A DNA stretch of 64,000 nucleotides from contig NC_057848.1 of NCBI RefSeq assembly GCF_910594005.1, forward strand, positions 51,105,616 to 51,169,615, written 5' to 3'. Below, in pieces: positions 45,540 through 58,444 of the stretch. The translations under genes were made by a program, and so were the position numbers. The stretch's first letter is position 1. Each line of letters opens with the position of its first letter. Below the pieces are notes generated by a model, which did not search any database, was not told where the DNA came from, and worked only from the letters and a program-made list of their open reading frames with translations. The DNA is from Cervus elaphus (lineage: Eukaryota > Chordata > Mammalia > Artiodactyla > Cervidae).

Positions 45540-46606
45540 CTTCATGGGAGTGATGTCAGTATCATGGAAGAATAAGATGCTCCCTTTGGATCTACACTTC
45601 ACTCTCTAAGTAGTAAAATATCCATAGCTCAACAAAGGTTCCACCATCCAACATATCAGGATACCCAAGAGATTCCCACTGCCGTACATCTGAAGGTAGG
45701 AGGATTTTGAAGACAGTGATGGGGAAAAAAAGGAACAGTGGAGGTAGTGCCTACAATCCAGTGCTACCAGCTGCGGTAGCTGAGCACACAGCCCCAGAGA
45801 ACCTGGAAACAGCAATACAGATGGCGCATTTCATTCCAGCTTCCCACAGCAGCACCCATGATCACAAGGAATATGGCAGCTGAAGCAGCAAGGTGCGTGA
45901 TCCAGATCCCTCTAGGTGTTGTCACCTGCAACTTTGATCGCCCTGTACACAGCAGTGGCACCTTTAACTTATCAACCCTGGATACAGCAAAGGAGCATGA
46001 CCCAGACACCCCCACAATTATTATGCCCGTACCACATCAGTGGTGCATCCAATTTAGGCAATCCTAGATACAGCATAGGTGCCTACAATCCCAGTGCTCC
46101 CAAGATAGATGCCAATGATAGCAGAGACAGTGTGAGTAGTAAGGCACCAGCAACCCAGGAGGCATAAGCAGTGATGACAAGAGCATTGGTGACAACTCTG
46201 ACAGAGGCAGAAGAGGGTGGAAAGCGTTGATTCTCAAAATCTGCTGAAAGCAGCTCAGGAAAAAGAAACCAAAAATTTGTGTAATGGCACCGCCAACTGA
46301 AAACAAAAGAAAGGTCTCTAAATTCCAATTTATTAAATTGTTGGAAGTAAAGGAAACTAAACGTTAAGAAAGATATTTGTAGCTTCAAATGTAGCAACAG
46401 AGGAACAACACATAAAGCACCATGAAAAATCACAGTAACATATATCAGAAAATTCAATGACAACTCTCCAGAAATCTAACTCAAAGTCCTGGAAGATTGT
46501 GATCCAATTGATAGAGAATTCAAAATAGCTGTCATAAAGAAACTCATACAGGAAAAGTCAGAAAGGCAGTTCAATGAGTTCAGGGATAAATTTATGAACA
46601 GAAAGA

Positions 46607-46716
46607 ATTAAATAAATTAATGAATTAAATAAATAAAGGGATTTAAATAATTAATATTGGAATTAAATATTAATTAAATATATTAATTTGAATAATAAAA
46701 GAATTAAATAAATAAT
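46607..46716. repeat. AT-rich AATTAAATA low-complexity expansion
   Basis: Repeated aattaaata/taattaaata units within the ORF1 region of the old L1; a local slippage expansion. Confidence 0.75.
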
Positions 46717-48261
46717 GAACAGAGGAAATACTTTACCAATGATATTAAAAGTATAAACAACAGAAATTATGCAGTTGAAACACTTAATAAAAGGAATAAA
46801 GAATGCACTGAAAAGAATCAGATATAGCGCAGGTAATAGGAAAGAATTATTGAGCTTGAAGATAGAAATCCAGAAATGATTATGGCAGAAGAGGAGAGAG
46901 TAATAAGATTTTTTTTAATGAAAAAAAAATACAACAAGAATTATCCAACTTCATTAGACAGAGCTACATAAGGGGGGGAGGGGTAGTAAATGTATCCCAG
47001 AAATAGAAGAGAGGAAAATGGGAGAGAGACCTTATTTCAAGAAAAATAACTGGGAACTTCCCAAACCCAGGGAAGGTAATGGATATACAAGTTCACAAAG
47101 CTAAGAAAATGCCCAATTAACTCAGCAAAAAAGACCTCCAAACATGCTAGGGCAAAACTGCCAAAAGTCAATGACAAATTTTTAAAGGCAGACAGGGAAG
47201 AAAAGAAAGTGAATGAAAAAGTCACCCCATTAGGTTATTAGCAGATTTCTCATCAGAAACTCTCCATCCAAGAGAGAGTAGAATGACATATTCAGAATTT
47301 TAAAGATAAAAACTGTCAGCCAAAGAAATTTTTATCCAGCAAAGTTAACATTAAGTTATAAAGGAGAAATAAAGGTTTTTCAAGATAAACAAAAGCTAAG
47401 GGAATTCATCACCACTAGACTTGTTTTACAAGAAATATTGCAAATAGCTCTTCCACCTGAAATGAAAAGGCAAAAAAGTACACAAAACTTTAAGGTGACA
47501 AATAGAAGCAGAAAATTACAACTCTTTATTAATACAGGCAGTTAAGCAATTACGGTGAAAGGTGAAGGGTAAAAATCATTAAAATAACTATGGCTACTTC
47601 AATTTGATTAAAAAAAAAACTCACAACATAAAAAGGAATAATTTTTGACAACAAAAACACAAAAGGGTAAGAGAAAAAGGACTGAACCTGTACAGCCAAG
47701 GAAAATAAGATACTATCAACAGATAAAAGACTATTTTACTTATGAGATGTTTTATACAAATCTCATGATGAAAAGAAAATATAAGTCTAGAGAAGAAACA
47801 AAGAACATAAACAAGAAATTGAGAAAAACATCAGAGAAAACCACCAAACAGAAGTGGCAAACAGAAACACAAGGAAAAAGAAACAATGGAGATATAGACA
47901 AGCAGAAAACAAAAGATAAAAGAGCAATACTAAATCCTCATTTATCAGCAATCATCCTAAATGTAACTAAATCATCCTAATTTAACTCAGATGACCATTA
48001 TATATACTACTGTGGGCAAGAATCCCTTAGAAGAAATGGAGTAGCCATTATAGTCAACAAAAGAGGCTGAAATGCAGAACTTGGATGCATCTCAAAAATG
48101 ACAGAGCGATCTCTGTTCGTTTCCAAGGCAAACCACTCAATATCACAGTAATCCAAGACTACGTCCCGACCAGTAATACTGAAGAAGCTGGAGTTGAACA
48201 GTTCTAAGAAGACCTACAAGACCTTCTAGAATGAACACCCAAACAAGATGTCCTTTTCATT

Positions 48262-48465
48262 ATGGGGGACTGGAATGCAAAAGTAGGAAAACAAGAAATA
48301 CCTGGAGTAACAGGCAAATTTGGCCTTGGAGTACAAAATGAAGCAGGGCAAAGGATAATAGCATTTTGTCAAGAGAATGCACTGCGCATAGCAAACACCC
48401 TCTTCCAACAACATAAGAGAATACACGTGGACATCACCAGATGGGCAATACCTAAATCAGATTGA
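48262..48465 (+). pseudogene. BovB endonuclease fragment
   Basis: 67-codon piece of the apurinic/apyrimidinic-type endonuclease of BovB. GDWNAKVG at the start corresponds to the conserved catalytic GDFNA-type motif. The terminal SDH motif is lost because the frame ends at SD followed by a stop. Confidence 0.78.
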
Positions 48466-49830
48466 TTATATTCTTTGCAGCCAAAGATGGAGAACCACTA
48501 TACAGTCAGCAACACCAAGACCAGGGCCTGACTGTGGCTCTGATCATGATACTCATTATTGCCAAATTCAGACTTAAATTGAAGAAAGTAGGGAAAACCA
48601 CTAGACCATTCAGGCATGAACTAAATCAAATCTCTTATGATTATACAGAGGAAGTGACAAATAGATTCAAGGGATTAGATCTGATAGACAGAATGCCTGA
48701 AGAACTATGGATGGAGGTTCATGACACTGTACAGGAGGCAGGGATCAAGACCATCCCAAAGAAAAATAAAAGCAAAAAGTAAAAATGGTTGTCTGAGGAG
48801 GCCTTACAAATAGCTGAGAAAAGAAGAGAAGTGAAAGGTAAAGGAGAAAAGGAAAGATATACCCAATTGAGTGCAGAGTTCCAAAGAGTAGCAAGGAGAG
48901 ATAAGAAAGCCTTCCTCTCTGATCAGTGCAAAGAAATAGAGGAAAACAATAGAACGGGAAAGACTAGAGATCTCTTCAAGAAAATTAGAGGTACAAGGGA
49001 ACATTTCATGAAAAGATGGGCACAATAAAGGACAGAAATGGTATTGACCTAACAGAAGCAGAAGATATTAAGAAGAGGTGGCAAGAATACACAGAAGAAC
49101 TATACAAAAAAGATCTTCATGACCCAGATAATCACAATGGTGTGTTCACTCACCTAGAGCCAGACATTCTGGAATGCAATATCAAGTGGGCCTTAGGAAG
49201 CATCACTATGAACAAAGCTAGTGGAGGTGATGGAATTCCAGTTGAGCTATTTTAAAACCTAAAAGATGATGCTGTAAAAGTGCTGCAGTCAATATGCCAG
49301 CAAACTGGGAAAACTCAGCAATGGCTACAGGACTGGAAAATGTCAGTTTTCATTCCAATCCCAAAGAAAGGTAATGCCAAAGAATGCTCAAACTATTGCA
49401 CAATTGCATTCATCTCATAGGCTATCAAAGTAATGCTCAAAATTCTCTAAGACAGGCTTCAATAGTACATGAACCGTGAACTTCCAGATATTCAAGCTGG
49501 ATTTAGAAAAGGCAGAGGAACCAGAGATCAAATTAACAACATCCGTTGGATCACGAGAAAAGCAATGAGTTCAAGAAAAACATCTATTTCTGCTTTATTG
49601 ACTATGCCAAAGCCTTTGACTGTTTGGATCACAACAAACTGTGGAAAATTCTTAAAGAGTTGGAAATACCAGACCACCTGATCTGCCTCTTGAGAAACCT
49701 GTATGCAGGTCAGGAAGCAACAGTAGAACTGGACATGGAACAACAGACTGGTTCCAAATAGGGAAAGGAGTATGTCAAGGCTGTATATTGTCACCGTGCT
49801 TATTTAGCTTATGTACAGAGTAAGTACATC

Positions 49831-50193
49831 ATGAGAAACACTGGGGTGGACGAAGCACAAGCTGGAATCAAGATTTCCAGCAGAAATATCAATAACCTCA
49901 GATATGCAGATGACACCACCCTGATGGTAGAAAGCGAGGAAGATCTAAAGAGCCTTTTGATAAAAGTGAAAGAGGAAAGTGAAAATGTTGGCTTAAAACT
50001 CAAGATTCAGAAAATCAAGATCATGGCATCTGGTCCCATCACTTCATGGCAAGTGGATGGGGAAACAGTGGAAACAGTGAGAGACTTTATTTTGGGGGGC
50101 TCCAAAACCACTGCAGATGGTAACTGCAGCCATGAAATTAAAAGATGCTTGCTCTTTAGGAGAAAAGTTATGATGAAACTAGATAGCATATGA
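49831..50193 (+). pseudogene. BovB reverse transcriptase fragment with YADD
   Basis: 120-codon piece with YADD at about residues 25-28 and the downstream 'MASGPITSW' block, stopping at 50193. Upstream RT blocks are in other frames. Confidence 0.82.
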
Positions 50194-50367
50194 AAAAGCA
50201 GAGACATTACCTTGCCAACAAAGGTTTGTCTAGTCAAAGCTATGGTTTTTCCAGTAGTCATGCATGGATGAGAGAGTTGGACTATAAAGAAAGCTGAGCA
50301 CCGAAGAATTGATGCTTTTGAATTGTGGTGCTTGAGAAGACTCTTGAGAGTCCCTTGGACTGCAAGG

Positions 50368-50507
50368 TGGGGAAGGAAATGGCAACCCATACCAGTACTC
50401 TTGCCTGGAAAATCCCATGGATGGAGGAGCCTGGTAGGCTATAGTCCATGGGCTCGCAAAGAGTTGGACACAACTGAGTGACTTCACTTACTTACTTCAC
50501 TTACTCA
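50368..50507 (+). mobile_element. Single-unit BovA SINE inside the BovB
   Basis: One BovA unit ('ggaaggaaatggcaaccc' to 'gagtgacttcactt') with a CTTA-rich tail. Exact 10-bp duplication gactgcaagg at 50358-50367 and 50508-50517; the BovB reads on across it. Confidence 0.9.
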
Positions 50508-51619
50508 GACTGCAAGGAGATCCAACCAGTCAATCCTAAAGGAAATCAGTCCTGAATATTCATTGGAAGGACTGATGCTGAAGCTGAAACTCCAATACTG
50601 TGGCCACCTGATGCAAAGAACTGACTCACTTGAAAAGACCCTGATGCTGGGAAAGATTGAAGGCCAGAGGAGAAGGGGACCACGGAGGATGAAATGGTTG
50701 GATGGCATCAACGACTCAATGGACATGAGTTTGAGTAAACTCCAGGAGTTGGTGATGGACAGGGAGGCCTGGCGTGCTGCAGTCCATGGGGTCGCAAGGA
50801 ATCGGACATGACTGAGTGAATGAACTGAACTGAACTGATCCTAAATGTAAATTGATTGAATTCACCAATCAACTGACACAGAGAGGTTGGATTAGAAAGG
50901 AAGAAGTAAAACTGTTACTACTTGAAATTGAAATGATTTTATATATATGAATTACCACAAAGACTCCATCGAAACTGTATTGGAAATAAGAAATGAATAC
51001 AGTAAAGCTGCAAGGGAAAAAATATACAAAACTTATTGTAATTCCTGTACTTTAAAAACAAATAACAGAAAGAGGAATTAAGAAAAGAATCCAATTTACA
51101 ACTGCAACTAAAATAATAAAATGCCTCAGAATAAGGAGTTAAAGACTTCTATGCTGAAAAGAATTGAAGATGACACAAAGAAATGGAAAGATATTCCACA
51201 CTAATGGATTGAATAATTAACATTGTTTAAATGTCCATATTTCCTAAAGTAATCTACAAATTCAGTACAATCTCCATCCAAAATCCCAAAAACATTTTCC
51301 ACAAAAATAGAACAAAAAATCCTAAAATTTGTATAGAACCACAAAAGACCTGATACTGTAGGATACTGTAGAAACCCTAGAAGAAAACATTGATATACAC
51401 ACTTTGACATTGGGCTTAGTAATATCTTTTTGGATATGTATCCTATGGCAAAGGAAACAAAAGCAAAAATAAATAAATAGGACTATATCATACTACAAAG
51501 CTTTTACACAGCAATTGAAACCATCAACAAAATGAAAAGAAAATGTATGCAGTAGGAAAATATATTAGCGAATCGTATATCCAATAACAGGTTAATATAC
51601 AAAATATGTAAAGAACTCA

Positions 51620-51828
51620 GGGCTTCTCTGGTGGCTCAGATGATAAAGAATCAACCTGCAATTGAGGAGACATGGATTCAATCCCTGGGTCGTGAAGATC
51701 CCCTGGAGAAGGAAATGGCTACTCACTCCAGTGTTCATGCCTGGAGAATTCCATGGACTGATGAGTCTGGCAGGCTCTAGTCCATGGTTCAAAAAGTCAT
51801 ACACGACTGAGTGACTGACACATACATA
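51620..51828 (+). mobile_element. Bov-tA SINE in L1M
   Basis: 'gggcttctctggtggctcagatg' head, BovA unit, end 'catacacgactgagtgactgac'. Flanks gtaaagaactca and tataaagaattc form a diverged duplication. Confidence 0.9.
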
Positions 51829-52172
51829 TAAAGAATTCGTGCAACTCAACAAGAACAAAAACACAATCAGATTTTAAAAATGGACAGAGGACCCTGTCTG
51901 GGGTCCTTTTGAATAAATATATACAGAAGGCCAATAGGCACATAAAAAATGGTCAATATTGCTAATTATTAGGAAATGTAAGTTAAGACCAAAACGAGAT
52001 GTCAACACCCCACTTTAAATGGATAATATCAAAAAGACAGAAAATAATAAGTGGTGATGAGAAAGTGGAGAAAAATGAACTGATATATGCCTTTGATGGG
52101 AATGTAAATTGGTACAGTCACAGTGGAAAACAGTATGGAGATTTCTCAAAAAATTAAGAATAGAACTACCAT

Positions 52173-52863
52173 CAGTTCAGTTAGTTCAGTCGCTCAGTCG
52201 TGTCCGACTCTGCGACCCCATGAATCGCAGCACGCCAGGCCTCCCTGTCCATTACCAACTCCCAGAGTTTACTCAAACTCATGGCCATCGAGTCGGTGAT
52301 GCCTTCCAGCCATCTTATCTTCTGTCATCCCCTTCTCCTCCTGCCCCCAACCCCTCCCAGCAACAGGATCTTTTCCAATGAGTCAACTCTTCGCATTAAG
52401 TAGCCAAAATATTGGAGTTTCAGCTTTAGCATCAGTCCTTCCAATGAACACCCAGGACTGATCTCCTTTAGGATGGACTGGTTGGATCTCCTGGCAGTCC
52501 AAGGGACTCTCAAGAGTCTTCTCCAACACCACAGTTCAAAAGCATCAATTCTTTGGTGCTCAGCTTTCTTCACAGTCCAACTTTCACATCCATACATGAC
52601 CACTGGATAAACCATAGCCTTGACTAGATGGACCTTTGTTGGCAAAGTAATATCTCTGCTTTTTAATACGCTATCTAGGCTGGTTATAACTTTCCTTCCA
52701 GGGAGTAAGCATCTTTTAATTTTATGGCTGCAATCACCATCTGCAGTGATTTTGGAGACCAAAAAAATAAACACTGACACTGTTTCCACTGTTTCCCCAT
52801 CTATTTCCCATGAGGTGATGGGACCAGATGCCATGATCTTAGTTTTCTGAATGTTAAGCTTTA
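52173..52863 (-). mobile_element. BovB 3' end, antisense, in L1M
   Basis: Tail at 52173, 5' truncation at 52863. Exact 11-bp duplication agaactaccat at 52162-52172 and 52864-52874. The minus frame 52325-52834 (169 codons, 'MASGPITSWEIDGETVE' to 'GRRRRG') is one of the longest open BovB C-terminal pieces in the window, so this copy is relatively young. Confidence 0.93.
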
Positions 52864-53601
52864 AGAACTACCATATGATCCCATTATTTAACATCTGCAT
52901 ATTTATCCAAGGAATATGAAAATGATAACTCTAAATTATATTTTCACCCTATGCTCTTAACATTATTTACAATTCTCAAGATATGGAAACAATCTAAGTG
53001 CCTATTGATGAATGAATGGATCAAAAAGATGGTGTGTGTATATATACACTATAGAATAGTACTCAGCCACAAAATGATGAAATCTCGCCATTTGCAAGAA
53101 CACTGATGGCACTTGAGGATATTATGCTAAGTGAAATATGTCAGAGAAAAACAAATACCATATGATTTCATTCATGTGGAATACTTTTTAAAAACTCAAA
53201 ATAATCAAACAAATAAAACAAAAACACATAGATATGGAGAACAGATTGGTGGTTGGGCAGGGTGTTGGGGAAGGCAAAATAGGTAAAAGGGGTCAATTTT
53301 ATGGTAATAGGTGGAAAGTAAACTTATGGTGGTGTAGTCTATAAAGAATTCAAATTGTAATGTTGTACACATGAAACTTACATAATCTTATGAACCAATG
53401 TTACCTCAATTTAAAAAATAGCTTCTTAAAAAAGTAAGAAGTCATGCTTGTTTTCAAACTTGAAACCTCTCTGTGAATCAAAGGAGGATCACCTAAATAT
53501 TAATTGGTTATGAGAAAAACTTGTTGCATTTGTAATAGTGACACAAGTAACTTGTATCTATATTTACAAACATAGATATTCATACATACTAATATTGTCA
53601 T

Positions 53602-53814
53602 GTGTGTATATTAGTCTCTCAGTTGTGTCCAACTCTTTGTGACCCCATGGACTATAGCCCACCAGGCTCCTCTGTCCATGGAATTCTCCAGGCAAGAATA
53701 CTGGAGTGGGTTGCCATGCCCTCTTCCAGGGAATCTTCTTGACCCAGGGATTGAACCCAGGTCTCCTGCATTGCAGGCAGATTCTTTAGCATCTGAGTCA
53801 TCAGGGAAATCCTT
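53602..53814 (-). mobile_element. Bov-tA SINE, antisense
   Basis: From 'gtgtgtatattagtctctcagttgtg' to the head complement 'gagtcatcagggaaatcc'. Exact 10-bp duplication atattgtcat at 53592-53601 and 53815-53824. Confidence 0.92.
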
Positions 53815-53824
53815 ATATTGTCAT

Positions 53825-54994
53825 ATTGTAGGTGATTTGCCTGTTTTATCACCTCTATTTGAAAACATGTGCATTATAAACAACTTTTAAGGTTATTTGA
53901 GTAATAAACTTGTTTAACATTTTTTCACCTCATTTAAGAAAGACTATGCTCATTTAATTAACCATGATTTTTCCCCTTAAATCAATAATATTTCTCTTGA
54001 TAATTTCATAAAAGTTCTAACTTCTACATGAATTTAACTTCTTTAAGTTAAAATTCAACTTCGTAAATTTCAACTTCTATATGAATGGCACTGACAACTT
54101 AAATACAGAATAATTTTAATTTAATTAAAACTTAAAAGAAAGACTACTTCTTTGAAGTTGACTAAATATAAAAGGCATAGGAACTGGCATATTCAGGCAA
54201 TAATATTTGATTTTTCTTAATAGGACAAGACAAGATTTTAAGATTCAGGACTATAAAAAATTTTCCATGTACAACTTCTGTTTGATTTTTATGATTGATA
54301 AATTTAAGGATTTGTGTTTTTTTTTTTTTTTCTTTTTGACCTTTTTCATGAAACATTATGTGCATATAGCACACCAAAATGTAACAACTAATAGTCCCAC
54401 CTATTCTTCCACTATTACAACTAAAGTACATTTTGTTAATCTCACAAGACTGACTGATATGTATATCTGGCACTTTATTTGTGTAACCATGTAACACATA
54501 CACACACACACAAAAATCCCTGAAGTTTCTATTTATAAGCCAAAGTGGATATGAATAACAAAGCTGCCAACTTGAAGGGGATAGTACAGAATATAATACT
54601 TAGCTTGGCTAACATTCATCCTGAAACATTTGTTATCATGCTAAGAAGCATGAGATAACTGACAACTCTCCAAGAGATAAAAATTCTTCTATTATTGCTA
54701 AAAAAATAAAAAAAGCAATGCCAGATCTTCTACCACAACCCTCTTTTTCCAAGAGGACAGTTATTTTAATAAATCCCAATGTTTTTCTAGATTAACTTCT
54801 GGGAGTTTACTTATCAATTATCACTGACTGCACCTAAATAAGTTAGCTATTAACAGAGTGATTAAACTCAAAGCATTAAACCCAAGTCAAAATGTATGTC
54901 TAATATTGTGATTAATAATTCAGTAAGATATAAACATAATAAAAGAAAATAGTAATCACAATTCATCATTCATGTATTTTTAATAGCATTACTA
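53825..54994. other. Unique non-coding DNA
   Basis: No gene or dispersed repeat recognised. There is a T16 run at 54316-54331 and an (AC)n tract at 54498-54512. Repeated 'caacttct' motifs occur near 54020-54080. The opposing 95- and 115-codon frames at 54162-54509 have no family features. Confidence 0.45.
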
Positions 54995-55352
54995 TTAGCT
55001 AATATTTTGAGTGTTTGTTGTTTTGTTTTTGTCCAGTCACTAAGCCGTGTCTGACTCTTTGCCACCCCATGGACTGCAGCACACAAGGCTTCCCTGTTCT
55101 TCACCATCTCCTGGAGTTTATTCAAACTCATGTCCGTTGAGTCAGTTATCCTATCTAAGCATCTCATTCTCTGCCACCCTCTTTTCCTTTTGCCTTCAAT
55201 CTTTCTCAGCATCAGGATCCTTTCCTGTGAGTCAACTCTTTCCACCAGGTGGCCAGAGTATTAGAGCTTTACTTTGTGCCAGGTTCTATGTACATTGCAT
55301 GTATTTTCTCTTGTTAAAATCACAGTAATACCCTTTATAGATGAGGAAATCG
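54995..55352 (-). mobile_element. MIR SINE remnant split by BovB
   Basis: 'atattttgagtgttt' (55002-55016) and 'tactttgtgccaggttctatgtacattgcatgtattttctc...atagatgaggaaat' (55270-55351) join into the antisense MIR core once the BovB between is removed. Confidence 0.55.
55017..55263 (-). mobile_element. BovB 3' end, antisense, short
   Basis: Tail side 'gttgttttgtttttgtccagtcac', 5' truncation at 'ggccagagtatta'. The ACTGA tail is replaced by a T/G-rich run. Short flanking repeats gagtgttt and gagcttta are imperfect. Confidence 0.85.
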
Positions 55353-57867
55353 TTTGGCATTGCACCATTCCAGCTGAAGTACAAAGAAATTATGAAAAAG
55401 CATGCATTTGAAGTAGTGACCAAAATTTATTTTAAAAGAGGCTTTTTTCTTTGGTGGGACAAAATTATAAAGCCTGCGTTATAATAAACTGCTAATAAAT
55501 TAAGCCTAAATACTCTAATAAATAAGGTTTAAAAGATCAGCACAAATTATTTGTTTAAAGGGTATTTTAATTGGCAATATTTTATACTTATGAGTCATTA
55601 GATCATGTTAAATGTATCAGTTATCAGTTATTACTAGATTCAATGAAGATTCAAATCCATATTTATGGGGGGATGACCCAGAAACTGAATAAGTAAGAAT
55701 TACAGCCTAGAAAGGTAGAAGGTAATGTGGAACAACAGATTAAGGAAGTCTAAACAAATAGAAAAATAGGAAATTTATAACGGAAAGGTCTAAGGGAGTC
55801 TAGAAACAAACAACAAATTAGGACATTTTCCAAGGAGTCAAGTTTTAAACATTTTTCAGGTATGCAGGTTCTTGTCCTAGAATTTTGACTATAGGCAGTG
55901 GTCACACAAATGTTAAGATAATGGTATAGAGGTAAAATTGTATGGACAATTTGAAGGACCAAGCAAGACAGAACTCAAGTTGCTGGAGGATATGGGTAAC
56001 AAGATTAGAACTCAGGTGTGGGGAACAAAACAGATATCCAATTAAGCGAACTAAAGAAAAAGGTAGTTGTTTGACCACAAGAAAGAATACAACAACCAAA
56101 TTTGGGAAACAGAGCATAAGTTCAAAATTGGACAAGCAGTAAGTTGGCTCGTGATAGGGAAGCTAATGATCTAGGAATTATTGCTCGTTTTTTTTTTCCC
56201 GCTACCCTAGGGTTAGATTGTTTCAGAACCTGTGAAGGTTGGACTTTGGATATAATGGAAACCAATAGTGATGTTTGGGAGATTCCAGGAAAAAAGAACT
56301 AAACTCAACACTATAGAGTGAACTAAAATGAAAACATAAAAATTAGGATTTTTTTTTTTACAATCATTTTTGCTTCTTAAAAAAATAAACATGAGTTTTC
56401 TGTAGTATAAATTTATCTACACATTTTCAATGTGACTAAGGAGGCAGTACATGCATGTTATTTTTCTGAGCACTTTTCAATTGATGAAAGTTATATCAGA
56501 TTTTTGAAGCTATCATAATTATATATTGTCAGATTATATATTGATAGACTAGCTTTAAAATACTTTAAAGTAAAATATTAATAATTTATGCTTTAGGAAT
56601 ATAAAATTTTAAAACAAGATAATTTCACTAATAATTTAAAAATAAACCTGAACTGGGCAAATCTAACATTTCAATCATAATAATATGGGCAAGCAAATTT
56701 TCATTTACTCTTTTTACTTTAAGCTCCCACACTAGGTACTGGATTATAAACAGACTAGAATGGATTGGCAAGAGTTATAATTCTACTGCTAAACCAACCT
56801 AGCCAAGTCATTACAAAGAAAATTGATTTGTAAATATATTCTACCTACATGAGATGCTGGACTGTAGTAAATATATTGCTACTATGGCATTGTAATGCCA
56901 ATTTTATGTCTATTTTTACTTCTACAGCAATGTAGTATAGCAATTTGGGTTGGGGTGAATTTTGCATGCTTTAGAAATACGGTTTATTTTAGAGTATGGC
57001 TTATTGCACAATATTGTTTCTGGATATAATAGTGTTCTGTGCTGGAAATTTCAACCAGAATTAAAAATAAACATACATACAATAATTGAAAATATCTATC
57101 TCCAGAGTAGACAATATATTCAGAATCCAGGAATGGATCATAAGATATGCTCAGAGTATAACAAGATTTACCCCTGCAAATATCTACCTCTGAAAATGTT
57201 TTGTTTTTATTATTGCTATGTAAATTTAAAAAATAATTTTGTACCAAAAAATTTGGTTTCGTGACTCTATCCCTCCCAGAGGGCTAACATTGATTGAGCA
57301 CTGATTCATCATTAGGAACTGCTAAGATTCAGAGAAAGATAATATTTAAAGTTGGAGGACTCCTCTCTGACATTGAAATTGGGATGTTACTTCGATCAGA
57401 TAAAGGATACACTCTACATGTGGATAATGATAGCTACACACAGTAGAAATTCCATTTTGTTCAAAAGAAATCTATAAATGGGATCACCTTTTATTACTCT
57501 TTTGACTTGAGGTGAACGTGAAGTGGACTTGACATTTATATCTATTCAGGTCAGACACACTTAACTCTACATGGTGCAATTCCAGGAGTCCCTCAGGAAA
57601 GACTGCTCTGCCTTAATGAATGCATAGGCTTGCTTTATGTTTTCCCAAAGCCAAGCAAGGCTCAGTTTGAGCTTGGCTAATATCCAGATTAGGAGAGCAG
57701 AGAAACATGAGATGACTGCGAATATATTAATAAAAAATGCAGAGCACTGCTGGTTTTAAAAGAAGAAAAGATAGTAGGTTGCCACTTCAAAAAGTGTCAT
57801 GGGTATCTAATAAACATGTAGCATACAGACCAATTAGCTAATGCTAAAGCAGCCCTGAGAGTTCGTA
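55353..57867. other. Unique non-coding DNA
   Basis: About 2.5 kb, AT-rich, without a recognisable gene or young repeat. The overlapping frames at 55902-56142 and 56962-57264 lack family motifs. Confidence 0.5.
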
Positions 57868-57878
57868 AGGACCCATAA

Positions 57879-58116
57879 TGCATGCATGATAGGTCGTTTT
57901 AGTCATGTCTAACTCTTTGCGACCCTGTGGTCTGTAGCCCTCCAGGCTCCTCTGTCCAGGGGATTCTCCAGGCAAGAATACTGGAGTGGGTTGCGATGCC
58001 CTTCTCCAGGGAATGTTCCCAATCCAGGGATTGAACTCCTTTCTTGTATGTCTCCTCCATCAGCAGGCAGGTTTTGTTTTGTTTTCTTTTACCTCTATAG
58101 CTACCTGGGAAGACCG
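57879..58116 (-). mobile_element. Bov-tA SINE, antisense, with T-rich expansion
   Basis: Exact 11-bp duplication aggacccataa at 57868-57878 and 58117-58127. Near the tRNA-like head a 'gttttgttttgttttctttt' stretch (58073-58092) replaces the usual 'cagattctttac' region. Confidence 0.9.
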
Positions 58117-58127
58117 AGGACCCATAA

Positions 58128-58429
58128 AGTAAAGCTCACATGTCAGAAATTTTCTAGGAATATAATTTACCCGGGGATCAGAAATATAAATTTACTTCAC
58201 TTATTAGATCCCACTTATTTAAGTCATGATCTGGATTTTGAAGGATTTGAGAAATCAAATTTGAAGAAGACAGTTGAGTCAGCTAAGTAGCTATAACAAA
58301 ATTTTCACACTACAATGATTTATTATTATTTAGACCAAGCTGATTATTCCAGTCCTATGAAACTTAACTGACATGAAGAAGTTTAGGCGAGGAACAGTAG
58401 ACCAAATGGCTAGAGATGCCATGTAGCTT
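58128..58429. other. Unique non-coding DNA
   Basis: Short stretch between a SINE and an L1; nothing recognised. Confidence 0.45.
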
Positions 58430-58444
58430 AAGAGGAACTGGCAT

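Larger units (their letters stand above)
47967..50837 (+). mobile_element. BovB LINE, nearly full length
   Basis: The longest BovB here (2.87 kb including a 150-bp SINE and its duplication). It contains the endonuclease ('aactcagatgaccattatata' onward; 48262-48465 has GDWNAKVG, the metal-binding GD-N motif), the linker (48462-49025), RT (49016-49255, 49469-49681, 49831-50193 with YADD) and the C-terminal region to the ACTGA tail. Exact 13-bp duplication atcctaaatgtaa at 47954-47966 and 50838-50850. Multiple stops show it is inactive. Confidence 0.92.
45540..53425 (+). mobile_element. Old L1M (or HAL1-like) LINE, 5' UTR to 3' end, interrupted
   Basis: Pieces in order. 45540-46270 is a 5'-UTR-like leader. 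46270-47640 is the ORF1 region, with 'cagcaaagttaacattaag' and 'gggaattcatcaccactagacttg' blocks. 47640-47966 leads into ORF2. 50851-52172 is the RT region, and 52875-53425 is the C-terminus and 3' UTR ending in 'gtacacatgaaacttacataatcttatgaaccaatgttacctc'. A BovB, a Bov-tA and an antisense BovB interrupt it. ORF2 is internally deleted after 'attcaccaatcaactgacac'. No open frame survives. Confidence 0.7.

Noticed and set aside
22536..52863. Two antisense BovB copies (ending 23194 and 52863) seeming to share one 5' truncation point
   Set aside because: On closer comparison the second extends about 10 nt further, into the 'aaagctt' block. The similarity may be chance, so I do not claim a fixed short BovB derivative.
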